Shown here in pieces: positions 62,516 to 64,000 of a stretch of DNA of 64,000 bases. Below the pieces are notes generated by a model. That model was not told the origin of the DNA. It was given only the letters and a program-made list of their open reading frames with translations, and did not search any database. Numbering within the stretch: the first letter of the stretch is position 1; each line of letters starts with the position of its first letter. The stretch is taken from assembly GCF_002252635.1 (NCBI RefSeq), contig NZ_NQKX01000001.1, positions 1-64,000 of the forward strand, read 5' to 3'. The translations under genes and the position numbers were made by a program. This DNA comes from Synechococcus sp. MW101C3 (lineage in GTDB: Bacteria; Cyanobacteriota; Cyanobacteriia; PCC-6307; Cyanobiaceae).

Positions 62516-63064
62516 ATGACCGCCGCCTCCCCCCATCCGCTCAGTCGGCAGTTGCTGCAGCTGATCCTCGACGACCGCACCAGCGACCGCTTCGTCTGCG
62601 AACTGGTCTGGCAGCGGCTGGGCTACGCACCCGCTGACGGGCTGGTGGATGGGCCTGCTGCTGAGGCGGAACCCACGGCAGAGGCCACCACCGCTGCCGT
62701 GGGCGCCTCCGGCGCCGCACAGGGGCCAGCGCCGTGGCGCGCCACCACCGCCACACCGGACGACTGGGCCCTGGCCTACCCGCTGGCGCCGCCGCTGATC
62801 GCGGAGCGTCCGGCCAGCGTGCGGCTCACCCGCTCGATTGCCGCCGCCCACAAGCAACTGCTCAAACACCAGCTGGGCTTCGCCGGCTACCGCATCGGCG
62901 AGCTGTTTCCCCGCCGCACCCGCCGCGCCACGGCGGTGAACTGGCTGCTGGCTCACCTGGCCGAGCGGGGCGAACCGCTGCCGGACACAGGGCCGCTGCC
63001 ACCGCTGCTGCCGCAGCCGGCCGATCCGGTGGCGGGGCACCCTGGAGATCTGCCGGTGCAGTAG
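62516..63064 (+). CDS. DUF1823 family protein
   Basis: About 182 residues from ATG 62516. HPLSRQLLQLILDDRTSDRF, VCELVWQRLGYAP, WALAYPLAPPLIAERPASVR, LTRSIAAAHKQLLKHQLGFA and FPRRTRRATAVNWLLAHLAE are the conserved blocks of this cyanobacterial and plastid-associated family of unknown function. An Ala/Thr-rich insert (about 48-75) separates the first two. It is divergent from the dus gene, with about 107 nt between them. Confidence 0.88.
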   Translation: MTAASPHPLSRQLLQLILDDRTSDRFVCELVWQRLGYAPADGLVDGPAAEAEPTAEATTAAVGASGAAQGPAPWRATTATPDDWALAYPLAPPLIAERPASVRLTRSIAAAHKQLLKHQLGFAGYRIGELFPRRTRRATAVNWLLAHLAERGEPLPDTGPLPPLLPQPADPVAGHPGDLPVQ

Positions 63065-63102
63065 CCGGTGGACCGCCCCCGAGCCACGCAGGCCCCCCCC
63101 GT

Positions 63103-64000
63103 TCAAATCCCCATGGCCACCCCATCGAGCCGGTGATCCACGCCGGCCTCCAGGCTGGTGCAGTGGCCGGAGTCGTCGCGATGGAGGCGCACCATCTGGG
63201 CACCCCCCTTGAAACCCACGAAGCCATAGGAATCGCCGAGCTGATGGCCGCGGGCCACCAGCTCGTGGCCCACGTCTGGATTGAACTGCGGATCGATGTG
63301 AACCGCACCGCTCTGCATGACCAGCTTGAAGCGCGGGGCATCTACGGCCTGCTGGGGATTCATGCCCAGATCGAGGGCGTTCACCAGGATCTGGGTGAGC
63401 CCCTGGGGGTGGGCGTTGCCGCCGATCACCCCCATCACGAATTCAGGCAGCCCATCGCGCAGCACCATCGCCGGCAGGATCGAATGACGCGGCCGGTGGC
63501 CGGGTGCCAGGGCATTGGGATGGCCCGGCTGGCTGGAGAACTGGGCCGCCCGGTTGTTGAGCAGCACGCCCGTGTCGCCCGCCACCAGCCCGGAGCCGAA
63601 CAGTCCGCTGATGCTGGTCATCAACGACACGGCATTGCCGTTGCCGTCCACGGCGCACACGTAGCTGGTGTCGCCCGAATGGCCGCCCTGGGGCCGGGTG
63701 GCCGGCCGGGCCAGGGCCGTGATGCGGCTGCGGGCGGCGGCCAGTCCGTCCGGGCTGAGCTGCTGCCGCACCAGTTCGAGCATCGATGGGGTGGGCTCCC
63801 CCACCCCATCGATCGCCAGCTCAAAGCCGAGGCGGATCGCTTCGATCTCATGGTGCAGACGCTCCGCCTCGCCCATCGCGGCGAGGGGCAGGCCGTCGAG
63901 GATGCCCAGAGCATGCAGAGCCACCACCCCCTGGGAATTGGGTGGCAGGCCCAGCACCTCCCGGCCGCGGTAGCCCACGCTCAGGGGCTCCACCCATGCG
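63103..64000 (-). CDS. ggt: Gamma-glutamyltransferase, C-terminal part, cut by the window edge
   Basis: The visible part holds about 296 residues of an Ntn hydrolase that transfers or hydrolyses gamma-glutamyl groups, mainly of glutathione. The autocatalytic Thr is in GGHSGDTSYVCAVDGNGNAV, at the start of the small subunit. Conserved LMTSISGLFGSGLVAGDTGV, LNNRAAQFS and GVIGGNAHPQGLTQILVNAL follow. The frame stays open to the right edge, so the large subunit and signal peptide lie outside the window. Confidence 0.93.
   Translation of the reverse strand, partial: AWVEPLSVGYRGREVLGLPPNSQGVVALHALGILDGLPLAAMGEAERLHHEIEAIRLGFELAIDGVGEPTPSMLELVRQQLSPDGLAAARSRITALARPATRPQGGHSGDTSYVCAVDGNGNAVSLMTSISGLFGSGLVAGDTGVLLNNRAAQFSSQPGHPNALAPGHRPRHSILPAMVLRDGLPEFVMGVIGGNAHPQGLTQILVNALDLGMNPQQAVDAPRFKLVMQSGAVHIDPQFNPDVGHELVARGHQLGDSYGFVGFKGGAQMVRLHRDDSGHCTSLEAGVDHRLDGVAMGI

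Overview
The window is high-GC cyanobacterial chromosome, most likely a freshwater picocyanobacterium of the Synechococcus/Cyanobium type. The evidence is psaE (photosystem I subunit), a DUF1823 protein, a DUF4079 membrane protein, miaE, a cobI-type corrin methyltransferase, a cyanoexosortase A module, and tRNA genes whose 3' ends lack an encoded CCA. Nothing was searched against a database; identities rest on motifs read from the translations.

Region 1 (about 0.7-46.9 kb) is one very large surface- or exo-polysaccharide locus. It opens with two exported proteins on the minus strand (one with an outer-membrane-barrel-like C-terminus) and a divergent Wza-type export protein. A frameshifted DegT-type sugar aminotransferase, a full-size ABC exporter that could act as flippase, and a long series of glycosyltransferases (GT2, GT4, GT10-like) follow. 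Between them sit a NeuD-type and a WcaF-type acyltransferase, FkbM and other methyltransferases, a FemAB-like protein, an asparagine-synthase-type amidotransferase, a protein with a GINT1-N-like propeller, and a Wzy/WaaL-like membrane protein. Many genes overlap by 1-14 nt and are probably translationally coupled.

The locus ends with a PEP-CTERM protein, a Wzc-like tyrosine autokinase (minus strand), and a tightly overlapping trio: an HpsJ-like protein, cyanoexosortase A with Cys/Arg/His all present, and its associated protein. No Wzx flippase and no initiating phosphoglycosyltransferase is visible here.

The locus is a mosaic and is decaying. AT-richer segments (about 8.2-9.4, 17.6-19.3, 20.9-22.3 and 35.1-36.8 kb) interrupt the GC-rich background. 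Pseudogenes include a DegT aminotransferase missing one G, a collapsed GT4, a GT11-like fucosyltransferase, two methyltransferases and several unidentified remnants. Transposase remnants are IS256-like at 7.5-7.9 kb, two diverged IS5-like copies in the same orientation at 22.3 and 36.8 kb, and ISAs1-like at 47.2 kb. The ISAs1 remnant marks the junction with ordinary core genome.

Region 2 (47.5-64 kb) is housekeeping: mutM-mtnB-mtnC (base excision repair plus methionine salvage), psaE, a conserved protein followed by a RecQ-like helicase, a LysM protein, an aldehyde dehydrogenase divergent from an AlkB-type dioxygenase, tRNA-Thr(GGT) and tRNA-Tyr(GTA), aroQ-miaE, mtnD, cobI, a DUF4079 protein convergent with a dihydrouridine synthase, a DUF1823 protein, and the C-terminal part of a gamma-glutamyltransferase that runs off the right edge.
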